From: Primulina eburnea
Taxonomy: Eukaryota > Streptophyta > Magnoliopsida > Lamiales > Gesneriaceae
Direction: 5' to 3'
Assembly: GCF_022965805.1 (NCBI RefSeq)
Contig: NC_133101.1
Location: 10,205,069 to 10,269,068, forward strand
Length of the DNA: 64,000 nucleotides
The position numbers and the translations under genes are program-made. Positions 33,851 to 45,216 of this stretch are shown one piece after another (position 1 is the stretch's first letter; every line of letters starts with the position of its first letter). A model generated the notes under the pieces. It saw only the letters and a list, made by a program, of their open reading frames with translations, was not told the DNA's origin and did not search any database.

Positions 33851-35190
33851 GAATTTTTAACTAATGCTAGATATGACACTTTTGTTTGAAAAAAGAAACA
33901 CACAATAAGTAACTGTAACCGATAGTTTGACATCAAAAAAGCTCATAGTTAAAATCTTTCTACGGTAATGAAGATTAAAAGGGAAAAACACATATATATA
34001 GTAAAAAACCAAAAATACTAAAGCGTAAACTAATAAAATTGTCAATAAAGATCGAACCTGTATGTAGTACCAAAGGACAAACTCGACATAGTCTTAAGCT
34101 ATTGAAGCTTCTTATTGATCGCAATTTGTTTCTATATAACAAAATGCAAAATAAATAAATACAAGAGCAGAACAGCAGCCTATTTTTTTTATCAGTATAG
34201 GCATCCACATCCAAAAAAAAAAAGGCAAGCAAAAACTAAAATCAAGTACGACATAGTTAATAGACAATCAGAAACAAATAAGCCCAAAGAAATGTAAAAA
34301 AAAAAAAAAAAAAAAAAATCGTTCTACAGGAAAAGATGTACCAAATTATTTTCTTTTAGTAATTAAATTAAATAACAAAAGCCAAAACAAGAGAAAACCA
34401 AAGGATATCTACTCAAACAAAGGAAAATGAAAGGGCCGCTAAAAAGACACGAGGAAAACGACACCAAAACAAGGCGGGCAAGACGACGAGCAAAACTTCC
34501 TAACATGATTACTGTAGTTGTGAGGGAGGGAAGGAGCTGGGGGAAAAAAAACAACAGAGCCGAAAAGAATGGAGGGGGACACCCATCTGATCTAGACAAG
34601 GAGGGGAAAACACATGAAAAACAGCATAATCAAAAAGAACGAGAATGAAGAGGAACAGTCACCTGTCGAGAAGATCGAAGAGCAAACGAAACCTTTAAGG
34701 AGGAAGGAGCACAAGCAGATGGAGTTTTGTAAAAGACCGAGCAACAATCGCAGCAACCGAACAAAAAAAGAAAACAAAAAGACACAGGTGAGAAACAAGG
34801 AAAGGTGGCAAAACCAATTAACCTCCTATCAACAGCACATTTTTTTGACTGGTGGAGAAACAAATGTACGACACGTATTTTCCCTTTTAACCGGCAACCG
34901 CACCTAAACAGACCAAACTAAACTTATTCCCACTTTCGTATGAGTAGATTAAAGAAGAGATTTAGGATTGAAATATCAACACCATAGAGTAAGATCAACT
35001 TGCGGGTGATAATAAACAACTAGTATTTCATATGTGCAGAGATTATATCTCGTGTACAGTATGATTAAAAATTGGATAAATAAAATTTTGACTATGCAAT
35101 TAAAACATAAAAATAAACTAATTTGCCAGTGAGTGATAAAACATTCGAAAAAATATTATTATAAATTATGAAAAACTTTTTTAAATACAA
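33851..35190. other. No gene seen; poly-A and purine-rich tract
   Basis: AT-rich sequence with a 23-base run of A (34,296-34,318) followed by a purine-rich stretch of about 450 bp (34,400-34,850) that is open in several frames on both strands because stops are rare in it. No domain is recognisable in any frame, and overlapping ORFs on both strands argue against coding. It may be 5' non-coding sequence of one of the flanking Helitrons. Confidence 0.5.
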
Positions 35191-35199
35191 TATTTCGTT

Positions 35200-36790
35200 G
35201 AGTTTTGTTGGTTACCGTCTGTATCACGTATTAAAATTTTGAGGTCCTTAGGATTTGTGACTCCAGATACAATGACATATAGCTGGTCATGGCTGAAAAC
35301 ATGTTTTTTAAAAAAATTTCCTATATGAGATAATGATTGTCCTTGACTTTTGTTAATTGATTTTGCATACGATTTGTCTTCGTTGGAACTTAAAAAGAAG
35401 TCTTGGATCAGAAGATATTAATGAAATCCTTGGAATAAGCACTATATGATCCACATTACTTCCGGTAAGAATTTGTCCTTCCAAAACATGGTTCCCAATC
35501 CTCTTTATAATCAATCTAATTTCATTCCATAATCCAAAAGAATGATATATGTTCCGTAACATAACCGGGATTACAGCCTTTAAAATTCAGCTCATGACTC
35601 GGAACTCCAGAACATCTAATTCCATTTAAGATTTAAGGTGTATGCACTTTGTGCAATAAATCAACATTTTTATCTGGATGGCATGACGAATCGGAACTTA
35701 AACACAAATTTCTTACGGAATTGTTTAGTGATGTCATGTATTCAATTATGAACTGAACAACATCGAGAGTCGATGTTAATATAGCTCTTTGCTGGAAGTA
35801 TGTTGTATCACTTACCGTACTACCAAACAAAGGATGTTCTCTCTACAATTGTTGCAATAGGATCATTACAACCTTTCAACAACATTTCATTTGGAATATC
35901 AATGGTCGCATAGCCATAATTTGGTTCTTTAGTTTTTTGTCTCCTATATCTGCAATCCATCCAATCCAATCCAATCCAAAAATCTCTTAATTTCATTATT
36001 TATTTCTTCAGAAGCCAAATTCTTAAGTCGCATATATAAGTCAATCTCAAAACTATATAGTGTCTCCACATATATGATGAATTAATAGTGGCATGAACAA
36101 TATCATGTCTACTGCCCTTTAGAATAACAAAAAAAATCCGTCGAAAATAACCATGAAATACAACTGTTTTGCCTCCAAAAGGGAGTTGAAAGTCTTAAGG
36201 ATTTGCAAATCTCCTTAAGTCGCGCATGCTTCTGTCAAGTGATTCGAAACAAAACTTGTGCATCATTCGAGCTTCATCCCATGTGATAAGCTTGGATTTC
36301 ACAATAAGTTCCGCAAGATGACTCTCTTGTTTGATATTGCTTGTGGATTCTTCATTAGGATTAAAAAGAATTGCAAAGCGATAATGAGAAGTTCTTCCAC
36401 CAGGAAAAAAGAAGAGATGTGATACCACTTGATGCCGCATTTAACACAATTTATCCCTTCAATCTCAAGGCTGCTAATAAGGTCTTCCATACAAATTTTT
36501 TTCCAGTACCTCCATAACCGTAAACAAAAAACATTCCACACTTGTTTGAATTAACTGCAACCATTACCGTGTCATATACATGACATTGCTCCCAGTTTAA
36601 ATTTTTCATGAGATTTTCATATTCTTTTGACAAAGATCTTCTATCATAACACAAATCATCTTGTATTAACCTGTTTCATGAAAACTGGAAATATTGATCA
36701 TCGGGAAATGACATTGATTGGAAATCACGTAGACTTTTTCCACAACCTCGCAAAATCTTTTGGATTTCCACCAATGCATAATTTTTTTCC
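35200..36790 (-). pseudogene. Second Helitron helicase (Pif1-like) of a different family, broken
   Basis: On the minus strand from about 36,790: GKSLRDFQSMSFPDDQYF-like linker, YDRRSLSKEYENLMKNLNWE, then GMFFVYGYGGTGKKFVWKTL (Walker A with Gly-Gly-Thr-Gly-Lys kept, final Thr changed to Lys; about 36,520). GGRTSHYRFAI, WDEARMMHKFCFESLDRSMR (motif II-like DEA, about 36,250) and FGGK-type sequence follow. Then come MLRNIYHSFGLWNEIRLIIK, GSNVDHIVLIPRISL and KFQRRQ (35,562-35,353), and finally INKSQGQSL and FSHDQLYV near 35,210-35,350. Stops and frame changes are many. The residues differ from the Helitron at 31,076-33,603, so this is a separate family. N-terminal Rep sequence was not found. Confidence 0.82.
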
Positions 36791-37524
36791 TCCCTGTTTA
36801 ATTGATATTTTTTAAAATAAACGAAATTAACAAATTTTTTAAAATGAGTACAATAAAATAAAAGTCATATTATTACCTGGTGCTTACCTTGATGTTTCAA
36901 CAAGTTTCGTTGTATATACAGAATATCATCCGATATGTATGTCCAGCAGGACTCCTAAAATATCATTTGATACTCTATTAGACAAAACTATTAATATCAT
37001 TAGAATTAAAAGTACTTTATACTTATTGAATAATATTTTATCAAACATATAAAAATGAAATATACTAAGAACGTACCAACTGATGACATGGACATTTTTT
37101 TTTTTTGCATGATTATGGAAAATACTTTCATTATCAAGAATGCGACTAAGATTTTATTAGGATAGTCAATTGCACAGAAAAATCAAATATTATTGATACA
37201 AATGAATAAATGCAATATGAATAAAATCTACGTAAAATAAATAAATAAGGTGACCAGAAAATACCATTTTTGACACAATCCAAAGGAAGTTCAATCTCAC
37301 TTTCCAATAAATTAATTCCAGGCCTATTGCGATCGAAAAAATTCTCAATAGAAGACCCTGTCGTAACTCTCTGTCGTCGTCTATTAAGTCAAATATATGT
37401 CTGTGCGATTTGGGGTTGAACATGTTGGAAGGTTAAAATCATACATCATTCTATACATTCATCTAGTTGAGTCGCCTACAAAACAAACATTAGAAAGATA
37501 TATATCAAATAATATATATTAATG
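36791..37524. other. No gene seen
   Basis: AT-rich sequence. A 77-codon minus-strand reading (37,190-37,423) shows no recognisable domain. It may be decayed upstream sequence of the neighbouring Helitron helicase. Confidence 0.4.
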
Positions 37525-37709
37525 GAGTGAGTCTCATGTGAGATCGTCTCACGAATCTTAATTTGTGAGACGGGTCAACCCTACCCATATTCACAATAAA
37601 AAGTTATACTCTTAGAATAAAAAGTAATACTTAATTTTTCATGGATGACCAAATAAAGATCCGTCTCACAAAATACGACCCGTGAGACCGTCTCACACAA
37701 GTTTTTGCC
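37525..37709 (-). mobile_element. Mutator-type MITE, copy 1
   Basis: 185 bp with ends GAGTGAGTCTCATGTGAGA and CTCACACAAGTTTTTGCC, containing inverted motifs TGTGAGAC and GTCTCAC. A perfect 9-bp duplication ATATTAATG flanks it (37,516-37,524 and 37,710-37,718); 9 bp is typical of Mutator-like elements. It is the reverse complement of the copies at 43,574 and 43,918. Confidence 0.85.
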
Positions 37710-37718
37710 ATATTAATG

Positions 37719-39083
37719 TATATTGACAATATACTTAAACAATTTGATGAAAACCATGTTATTTGATGATTTTTTTTTACTTATTTTGAAATCTATTCTT
37801 TGGATTTCGAAGATTTCAGAATAATAGCAATCGGATATCGCGAAAGCAATAAACATGCGTTTAGATCGATCTGAAAAAGGTTCTAGTAAAATTTTTTTCC
37901 CCCGAAATATAACTACAATTTCATATTTTTCAAACCATTATTATTTTTTCGGAAAAGAATCTATAGATCTGGTAATGGCATACAAGATCTAACTAAATCC
38001 GGACATCGGCGACACCATAGTTCTAGAAGTGAGATTTGTATTTTTAAAGAATAAGAACTGAATGGTAATAGTATTGTATTTTTTTTTCCTTTTTTTTGTT
38101 GTTGTTTTGTTATTCTCGTTTGAAGCTGTGGATTTATCCGAGTATCCGTGATTATAATCTTATACATATTTGTTTTATCTAAAAAAAAAAGAGTTACATT
38201 GATTATATATTAGATCTACCGTCTCGAGTTTTCTGAGTAAATAATCCATGACATTTAATGAATTTATTTGACATTTTTCTTCGGATTATTCAAATTTCGG
38301 AATATAATAGTGTACTGAAAAAATTAGAGCCAGATGGTAGTATTATATTTATTTCGTTTTGTTTTCTTGTTTGCACTTATGGATTTCTATGCAAAAGCGA
38401 CGTTGAGCATCGATTTACAATCTTTTTCATATATTTTTTAACGTTTCTACCTCAAAAAAATATATATATGGTGACTGTCTTATATATGACTTTCCAATTA
38501 TAACATCAACATAAGAGCATGATGTGGAAAACTAACCGTCTGTTTGAGTATTATTTTTACGACGCTTTCCATTTAAAATGGTAGATTTCTGTAGTCGTTA
38601 CATTCTTTTGAAGATTTCTTGCAATATTGCTCTTTGAATTATCGGAAAAGAATCCTTGTTTTCTGCTTATCTGCTCCATGAAACTCAGGTGAATTGCCTT
38701 TTTCTGACCTTTGAAAAATATTCAGATGGCTAATTTTTTTTATTTTGGGGTTATGTTCAATCGAATCTGAAATGTGATAAGAATATATATATATATATAT
38801 TTTCAAAACAGGGGGATCCTGATATAAATTGAGAGCTAATTTTTTTTTTATATCATTTTGAAAGAATGAGAAAATCTGATAGTTTATTCTTCTTTATGTC
38901 CAACTTTTTTGAAAATATGCATTGGCACTTCCTGCTATGTTTTGAAAATCTTGAAACTTCTATTAATCTTTTAATTTTACTGGGTGTGAAAACCGAGTAC
39001 ACGTTAAATGTGTTTTGGAATATGTTATTATGGTTTAATGTATTAAAATAAAAATATTTAACTGTGTTTTGGAATATGTTGTA
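37719..39083. other. No gene seen
   Basis: AT-rich sequence with a (TA) run at 38,784-38,800. Reading frames are short and show no domain. About 40 bp at 39,016-39,060 (ATGTTATTATGGTTTAATG and on) recur at 41,203-41,242, beyond the next LTR. Confidence 0.4.
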
Positions 39084-40846
39084 TGTAAAATCAAAGATTT
39101 TTGCATAATCGTGATAATATTTTGTAATTTAATGGTACTAAGATTTACACAATTTTTGGGTATCTATATCATTATTTAAGATATAAGATTTGCAAGATTC
39201 TCTAAAGTTGGGTGGATAATTATATTGTTTACAATATTTTTGGAGCTCGAAATTTAAGATAATATTGTGTATATATTTTGAACTTGGGATACATAAATAG
39301 ATCATGATCTAAGGAATTAAATAAGGAATTTTTGGATATAAGCGGATAAATTTTTGAGATATAATTAAAAAGTTGGAAAGATACCAGATAGAGATCTAAG
39401 ATTTGAGATGATATTGATTATACCAGATAAAGATATAAGATAAGAGATAATATATATATTATGGATATTTGGATAAGGATAATGATATTGATAGATAATA
39501 TATGATAATTATCCTAGATTTAAAGTTTGATTCGAAAATTCAAACGCGAGGAGATAACACATGATCAGGAAAGCAGCCACCTCTCTATAAATAGGAGAAG
39601 CTCCCATTCAGAATTTACACCTCATTTACACTCAGTTTTTCGAGTTTTTCCTCTCAAATTTTCGAAATTTCTCTCCCAAAATTCTGCACGAGGCATAAAA
39701 ATTATCTTCAAGTTCAGAAATTCGTTTCTCTCGCTCGGATAAATAAAATCCTATCTTCACCGTTCAGAATATGTTTCAATATGTTTCGAATAATATATCC
39801 AAATTTCGGCCAAATCCAACGGTTAGTTTTTTTGTTTATACCATTCGTAAAAAAAATGCTCAGATTTTAGGCGGGAACAGCAGACCTACGGTTTTCGTCC
39901 ATAAACAGTTCCAAACAAATTACAAACCCGATCTTCACCGTTCATAATATTTCCGACTTACGTATGAACATACTGTGAAAATTTGAGTCCGATCCAACGG
40001 TTCAATAAGGCGCAATGAATTTTTCAAGACGTCTGATATTTCGGGCAATGGTGCTGCTGCGTTTTCGAAGTGTCGGTTGCATGATTCTTCTATATTTCTC
40101 GAATTTTCGCGTTTTCTCCAAGGATCAAGGTAAGTGGGCTTGTTTTAAAATATGTTGCGTACGAATTATTTCGTTTTCGAAAGTTTCGATTGAGCACCTT
40201 CCTATGTTTTTTTTGTTACGATTTTGGTACGTTTACGTTTTGGCACTGTGAGGATTCACTGAAAATGGGTGGAAATCCCAACATATGGTCTTTCACGGTG
40301 GGATAAAACCGTTTTATGGACTCGTCCCCTTAGAGGATTAAAAATTAGGGACTGATATCAGTAAACCATAGTAAGGTGGAAAAATCGCAGTGCTGTTATG
40401 ATATGAATACGATGATATGTTATGAAAAGCAATGATATGTTTATGTGTCATTTTCGATAATTGTGTAAGTAATTTTATGTTGTGTTCAAACGGCCCTCAC
40501 TTGCTGAGTATTTCCCAAAATACTCACCCCTTACTAGAGACCCTCCTAGATAAATCAGAAGAAGAAATAGAGAAAGAAGAATCGGACACCAGTTTTTGGA
40601 CTGATAGTGGACGCATGAAGAATTTTAATTAAGAATATGTTCTTGTGAGTTTTTAATTCAAGTTATAAATACTTCCGCAGATGTTTATCATTTTCAGAGT
40701 TACTGTTGTAAAGACGATTACATTTTTATGGTATTTATTCTATAAACTGGTTTTGGTTTATACTGTTCTACGAGGCTTGTTGTTTAGAAATTATGTGATT
40801 GTTGAATAACGCCGGTGTCGACTAACCCCGGTCTCGGGGCATGACA
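39084..40846 (+). repeat. Solo LTR (Ty3-type) with TTGTA duplication
   Basis: It starts TGTAAAATCAAAG and ends CTCGGGGCATGACA, with TTGTA on both sides (39,079-39,083 and 40,847-40,851). No interior follows, so it is a solo LTR left by recombination between two LTRs. The end and the block GGACTGATATCAGT with CCCCTTAGAGGA resemble the gypsy LTRs at 8,071 and 50,304, so the families are related. A TATA-like AAATAGGAGAAG region near 39,585 may be the promoter. It shares about 500 bp of its middle and its right part with the LTR around 49,090-54,551. Confidence 0.85.
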
Positions 40847-40861
40847 TTGTAGCACTGAGTG

Positions 40862-41205
40862 CTTGCCGTTTTACCAAAAACTATACCTAGTGGTAATGGT
40901 TCAACTCAAACATTTGTAAACCGCACAACAACCCAAACTTTATGGTTCGATCGTTCTACCCAACAGATACAATTATTGCACCTCAACAATCTTTCTCTCA
41001 ATAATTGTATTCCTTGCAATCAATGTGAATGAACACATGACATTGGTTCTGACACCAATTATAAAACCGAACGCTTTCTGCTTTACCAAAAACTATAACT
41101 AGTGGTAATGATGCAACTCAAATATTTTAAGGCGCATAGCAACCCAAGCATCATGGTTTGATCGCTCTACCCAGCATGGACAATTATTGCATCTCAACAT
41201 ATGTT
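40862..41205 (-). repeat. Old LTR-element remnant with primer-binding-like site
   Basis: Two imperfect copies of a ~135-bp segment (about 40,867-41,000 and 41,076-41,205, each with TTTACCAAAAACTATA and CTAGTGGTAATG) are separated by GGTTCTGACACCAATTATA (41,046-41,064). The reverse complement of this is TATAATTGGTGTCAGAACC, close to an initiator tRNA-Met primer-binding site. I infer a decayed minus-strand LTR element. Confidence 0.4.
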
Positions 41206-41356
41206 ATTATGGTTTAATGCATTAAATTAAAAATATTTAAATTTCATGTTGAGATTTTAAACCATACATCAATATTAGTTGCTTTTTCATAATTTATGAA
41301 TATGTAAACTAATTAAATGTCATGAGCTGGTTTGATTATTGAAATATGTTAATATC

Positions 41357-41359
<3 letters not shown>

Positions 41360-41441
<82 letters not shown>

Positions 41442-41458
41442 TTGTATCTATCTATCTA

Positions 41459-41535
<77 letters not shown>

Positions 41536-41554
41536 TATATATATATAAATATAT
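41360..41554. repeat. TA microsatellite
   Basis: About 195 bp of nearly pure alternating T and A, with short breaks (TTTATATTTGTATCTATCTA near 41,435). Its apparent reading frame is a Tyr-Ile repeat and is not a gene. It directly abuts a 496-bp tandem duplication. Confidence 0.95.
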
Positions 41555-42530
41555 GAGTTTCATTTGTGAGCTTACTATTATGACCTCATGTTTTGCATTT
41601 TGACATAGTTCATAGGGTTATTTTAGTCATTGTCAATGTTAAGGCTAATAGGATTTAATTCACACTACAAGAATAAATGCTTATGGTGACATTCATTGTC
41701 ATCATATTAAATATTTATTGACATTTAAGTTTTATTGACACCTCCAACAAATGTCCTCTATTCCAATGTCGTCTTAAACTTCCTGACATTTTTTAATTTC
41801 ATTATAAGATGTTAATGACAACTTCATACGTGTTACTAATTATTCATATAATGACAATTTAAAATGTCAGGAAAACTCATGTTTTAAATACATTTATACA
41901 TGCCTTGTTATTATAGTAATAATGAAAAATTTATATGTCAGTTAAAATAATTTATAATAAAAACTAAAAGTGTCGTGTATGTTATTTATAGTGACAATAA
42001 CAAATGTGAGAATATTTGAGTTGTATAAATATAGGAAGATATAAATATATGAGTTTCATTTGTGAGCTTACTATTATGACCTCATGTTTTGCATTTTGAC
42101 ATAGTTCATAGGGTTATTTTAGTCATTGTCAATGTTAAGGCTAATAGGATTTAATTCACACTACAAGAATAAATGTTTATGGTGACATTCATTGTCATCA
42201 TATTAAATATTTATTGACATTTAAGTTTTATTGACACCTGCAACAAATGTCCTCTATTCCAATGTCGTCTTAAACTTCCTGACATTTTTTAATGTCATTA
42301 TAAGATGTTAATGACAACTTCATACGTGTTACTAATTAATCATATAATGACAATTTAAAATGTCAGGAAAACTCATGTTTTAAATACATTTATACATGCC
42401 TTGTTATTATAGTAATAATGACAAATTTATATGTCAGTTAAAATAATTTATAATAAAAACTAAAAGTGTCGTGTCTGTTATTTATAGTGACAATAACAAA
42501 TGTGGGAATATTTGAGTTGGATAAATATAG
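41555..42530 (+). repeat. 496-bp tandem duplication holding two CACTA ends
   Basis: GAGTTTCATTTGTGAGC starts at 41,555 and again at 42,051; the two copies differ at few positions. Each contains CACTACAAGAATAAATG (41,663 and 42,159), the classic start of a CACTA (En/Spm) transposon. Many TGACA/TGTCA words follow, resembling subterminal transposase-binding repeats. Confidence 0.75.
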
Positions 42531-43012
42531 GAGGAGGGAAAAATAGATAAAATAAATGTGGGAATAAAAAAACATATTAGATTATTATCCTGATATTTTT
42601 AATTGATGTCATTTTTTATATGGAGGGAAACAATTATTTTCCCTCATCCAATATTTATTCAACCCAAATATTCCTACGTTTTTTTATAGTGACAATTTTT
42701 AGTTTTTTAATGATTTTTTATGATGTTGGTAAAATAATTGTTTTTTTCCATATAAATAATGGCATCAATTAAAAATGTCAGGATAACTAATCTAATATAT
42801 ATTTTTATTTTACACATTATTAATTTTTTATAAGTGTCATTATTAAGTATTTGTAACAACATTTAATTAAAAGTATCTACAAAAAAGTGTCACAATAGCC
42901 ATTTATTGTTGTAATGTCATTTTAGTAGTTATCATTAAATTGTATTTATGTTGGTAGATATTGATGTATTGTGATATTTTTTTTGGTTCATGCGTTTATT
43001 ATATTCTTGTGA
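41663..43012 (+). mobile_element. Non-autonomous CACTA-like element (approximate)
   Basis: The left end CACTACAAGAAT is clear (also at 42,159 because of the tandem duplication). The interior is filled with TGTCA/TGACA words in both directions and has no coding. A degenerate right end TATTCTTGTGA near 43,001-43,012 would be the partner of CACTACAAGAA with changes. I could not confirm the 3-bp target duplication, so the right boundary is tentative. Confidence 0.5.
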
Positions 43013-43573
43013 CCTTTAGTATTACCTTTTGTGTACTTCATTTATGTACATTGTTGTTTGGGTCTTGGTAAAATCCATTATTCTATTAATTTATCTTTAT
43101 TGTTTTTCTTTTATGAATGTTATTTGGATGAAAAAATCTTTTATGGTTTGATAGAGTTGTTATTATGTCATAATCAGGTTGGTTGAAAAGTTTGTCATAT
43201 GAACAAGTGAACATATATGTTTATAGTCATGATGTTATTTTATTTATTGTGTTTTGATCTGTTTTAGATTGACAAATACTCTTAAACATGATGTTATTCA
43301 AACGATTTTAAAAAATATCTAAATTTCGTAAGTATATTTTGATCGTTAGTCAACCACGTATAACGTACATGCACTTTCCTAGTAAATATAAATTTATGAC
43401 TTTGAAATATGATTTGGAATGGAATCCCACATTATTGCCAACGAGGCATTAAAATATAATATTTAAATTTTATGTTATGATTTGAAATAATGTATAAATA
43501 TTACTTAGTTACGTATAAAGTAAATAAATTCATTTTCATTGTATAAACGTTAATTGAATTTGTTTTATGTTTA

Positions 43574-43755
43574 GGCAAAAACTTGTGTGAGACGGTCTCA
43601 CGGGTCATATTTGTGAGACGGATCTCTTATTTGGGTCACCCATGAAAAAGTATTACTTTTTATGCTAAGAGTATTACTTCTTATTGTGAATATGGGTAGG
43701 GTTGACCCGTCTCACGGATTATGACCCGTGAGACGGTCTCACATGAGACTCACTC
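43574..43755 (+). mobile_element. Mutator-type MITE, copy 2
   Basis: 182 bp, from GGCAAAAACTTGTGTGAGAC to CATGAGACTCACTC, flanked by a perfect 9-bp duplication TTATGTTTA (43,565-43,573 and 43,756-43,764). It has the same sequence family as copies at 37,525 (opposite strand) and 43,918. The ~560 bp before it (43,013-43,564) hold no gene that I can see. Confidence 0.87.
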
Positions 43756-43917
43756 TTATGTTTAATCATGTCATGAGCTGGTTTGATTTATTTTTGTTAT
43801 TAGCTTACTTTTCTGTTTTTACATGTAGATAGATGTCTAAGAGCAACTCCAACCATGTCTCTACAATGGTCACCATTGTAGTGTTGAAATGTTTGCTCCA
43901 ATGCAACTCTATATTTA

Positions 43918-44099
43918 GGCAAAAATTTATGTTAAACGGTCTTACGGGTCGTAATTGTGAGACGGATCTCTTATTTGAGTCACCCATGAAAAAATATTAC
44001 TTTTTATGCTAAGAGTATTACTTTTTATTGTGAATGTGAGTAGGGTTGATCTGTCTCACAGATTATGATCCGTGAGACGGTCTCACATGAGACTCACTC
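43918..44099 (+). mobile_element. Mutator-type MITE, copy 3, nested in Harbinger element
   Basis: 182 bp from GGCAAAAATTTATGTTAAAC to ATGAGACTCACTC, flanked by a perfect 9-bp duplication CTATATTTA (43,909-43,917 and 44,100-44,108). It is somewhat more diverged from copy 2 at its left end. Confidence 0.87.
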
Positions 44100-44471
44100 C
44101 TATATTTAATGCTGGAATAGGTTGACTCCAATTCTCACTGCGCAACACTAACTGTGCTACATGTATTTTTTTTTATTTTTATATTATTTTAATTTTTCAA
44201 TTAAATAATAAAACATATAAATTATTATTTAAAATTACATAAATATTAAGTTAATTTTTTTTAAAATTTTGAAATTTTAATAATAAAAATTTTAATACTT
44301 TAATTTAAAATTAATTAAGTATAAAAATATAATAAAGTTAAAAAAACCCAAATTAAATTATTAATGAGTTTAAAACGATACAAATTACGAACAACCAACA
44401 ACAATATATACGAAACAACAAATAACAACAGCAACAACTAATAAACAACAAAATTACCAAACATAAAAAGA

Positions 44472-44783
44472 TTAGATAAAAAATGGATGTTTAATAATAA
44501 GGTAAACCAGAACCCGATCCTCCAATATCTCCAAAATAAGATCTAAAGTTGTCATTATCTCGACGTTCAGCTTAAGTCTTTTTCGCAAAAAATTTTGTTG
44601 TTGAGTTCTAGTGTACTTACGCAGAGTTGGATCAGTAATTTTGCTCAAATCTTTGTATAAAATTATGTCATCCATTTTTCTTTCCTCCTATTCAAATCTA
44701 CTCTTTTGAAGGTCATAGTTTTGTTGTCTTTCGGCAGTTCCTTGTCTCAAAACATTCAAAAGCTCGCGATGTTGTTCTTCCAT
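44472..44783 (-). pseudogene. Fragment of Harbinger-associated ORF, C-terminal coiled part
   Basis: On the minus strand from 44,783: MEEQHRELLNVLRQGTAERQ, then QNYDLQKSRFE, an in-frame TAG, EERKMDDIILYKDLSKITDP and TLRKYTRTQQQNFLRKR. The charged helical sequence ending in DLS-I-DP-LR-Y followed by a basic tail is the C-terminus of a plant family often annotated as NAM-associated or trihelix/Myb-like, found both as host genes and as second ORFs of PIF/Harbinger elements. Location inside a Harbinger-type element favours the latter. A 40-bp tandem duplication (44,776-44,857) sits at its start. It is a short remnant and not functional. Confidence 0.55.
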
Positions 44784-45216
44784 TAATTGAGAATTTGTGG
44801 GAACAATATAGTTCTTCTTCCATTAATTGAGAATTTGTGGGAACAATATAGTTCTTCGAATATTTAATGTTGTGTTTGTGTTGTATTATTCATTTAATAT
44901 TAAATGATCGTGTTTTTTTTTTTACTTTCAATGACTTGTATATTTTTTTCAAAGAATATTTTGATTAATTTTTTTTATGACAAATTAATTAAAATAATTT
45001 AATATTTTATGCAAAATAATTAATTCCAATTTTAATATATAAATTATAAACTTCAATTTTTATCGTATTATCAAACTATAAATATTTATTAGGAAATATA
45101 AATATTAATGTTGAGTTGGAGATGTAGTGAACTGAGTTGGAGATGATTTTGGTGTAATACTAATGTAGTACAAAATGTAGTGCAGAATATGGTGCAATGG
45201 GTTGGAGATGACCTAA

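Larger units (their letters stand above)
43841..45213. mobile_element. PIF/Harbinger-type element with nested MITE
   Basis: Ends are GAGCAACTCCAACC (43,841) and GGTTGGAGATGACC (to 45,213), inverted with a few mismatches, and flanked by TAA on both sides (43,838-43,840 and 45,214-45,216), the 3-bp target site of PIF/Harbinger elements. The interior carries a decayed accessory-type ORF on the minus strand (44,472-44,783) and, near the left end, a later Mutator-type MITE. No DDE transposase is present, so it is non-autonomous. Confidence 0.75.

Noticed and set aside
34363..34907. Several overlapping readings on both strands
   Set aside because: They arise from a purine-rich tract with few stops; no domain in any frame and strands overlap.
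41346..41603. 85-codon Tyr/Ile-repeat reading
   Set aside because: It is the TA microsatellite translated.
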